Assembly: GCA_015493625.1 (NCBI GenBank)
Contig: WGCT01000352.1
Coordinates: 1 to 7,554, forward strand
DNA length: 7,554 nt
Source of the DNA: Draconibacterium sp.
GTDB lineage: Bacteria > Bacteroidota > Bacteroidia > Bacteroidales > Prolixibacteraceae
Direction: 5' to 3'
In this document: positions 7,447 through 7,554 of the stretch, piece after piece
Position numbering within the stretch: position 1 is the stretch's first letter
How the letters are laid out: each line of letters opens with the position of its first letter
Made by a program: the position numbers and the translations under genes
The notes under the pieces: model-generated
The model's database searches: none
What the model was told of the DNA's origin: nothing
Seen by the model: the letters and a program-made list of their open reading frames with translations, nothing else

Positions 7447-7554
7447 CTAAATTACATTACAATAAAGACGGATATCGGTTGGAATATCAAATCCTCTCAT
7501 TATTCTTGAGGGGTTAATTGATGATATGATAAGGTATATTCCTCCAAAATATTC
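7447..7554 (-). other. Possible C-terminal tail of an upstream gene, or plain leader sequence
   Basis: On the minus strand one frame is open for 35 codons from the window edge (EYFGGIYLI..., ending RLYCNVI) to a TAG at 7449-7447, 23 bases before the GH3 start. If real, it is the end of an upstream gene and the operon continues past the window. I recognise no family, and 35 open codons can occur by chance, so this is weak. The only other content is the A-rich GH3 leader (7424-7446). I saw no convincing Bacteroidota -33/-7 promoter pair. Confidence 0.25.

Noticed and set aside
7424..7460. A Bacteroidota-type -7 promoter element upstream of the GH3 gene (taggctttg on the minus strand)
   Set aside because: The spacing inside the element is one base too long for TAnnTTTG and no TTTG lies about 19-21 bases upstream, so it is not supported.

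Overview
The window is a single-strand cluster of carbohydrate-active genes, all read right to left on the minus strand. It looks like part of a polysaccharide utilisation locus of a Bacteroidota bacterium. The support for that taxon is an AT-rich genome, A-rich leaders without a Shine-Dalgarno sequence, a secreted or lipoprotein signal on every gene, and a gene mix (GH3, GH29, S1 sulfatases, SGNH acetylesterase) typical of that phylum. No SusC/SusD pair, sensor or regulator lies in the window, so PUL membership is an inference.

Layout in order of transcription: a 131-base upstream stretch (7424-7554), which may hold the tail of another gene; a GH3 beta-glycosidase (7423-5021); a formylglycine sulfatase with C-terminal HEAT-like repeats (4957-3101); a GH29 alpha-L-fucosidase lipoprotein with a C-terminal F5/8 type C (CBM32-like) module (3013-1232); a broken second sulfatase (1196-505); and the start of a sialate-O-acetylesterase-like SGNH esterase (462 to beyond base 1). 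Gaps are 63, 87, 35 and 42 bases, with no convincing terminator in them, so one transcript is likely.

Together the genes suggest stepwise removal of decorations from a sulfated, fucosylated and probably O-acetylated glycan: sulfatase and esterase remove sulfate and acyl groups, the fucosidase removes alpha-L-fucose, and the GH3 enzyme trims beta-linked terminal sugars. The actual polysaccharide cannot be named from this sequence.

The most notable point is the second sulfatase. Its start codon and signal peptide (1196-1131) and its C-terminal half (1077-505) are both present. The catalytic N-terminal part, including the formylglycine motif, is missing, the two pieces are in different frames, and the junction carries two adjacent palindromes. 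An annotation that simply starts this gene at the ATG at 1065 would miss that it is a deletion remnant.
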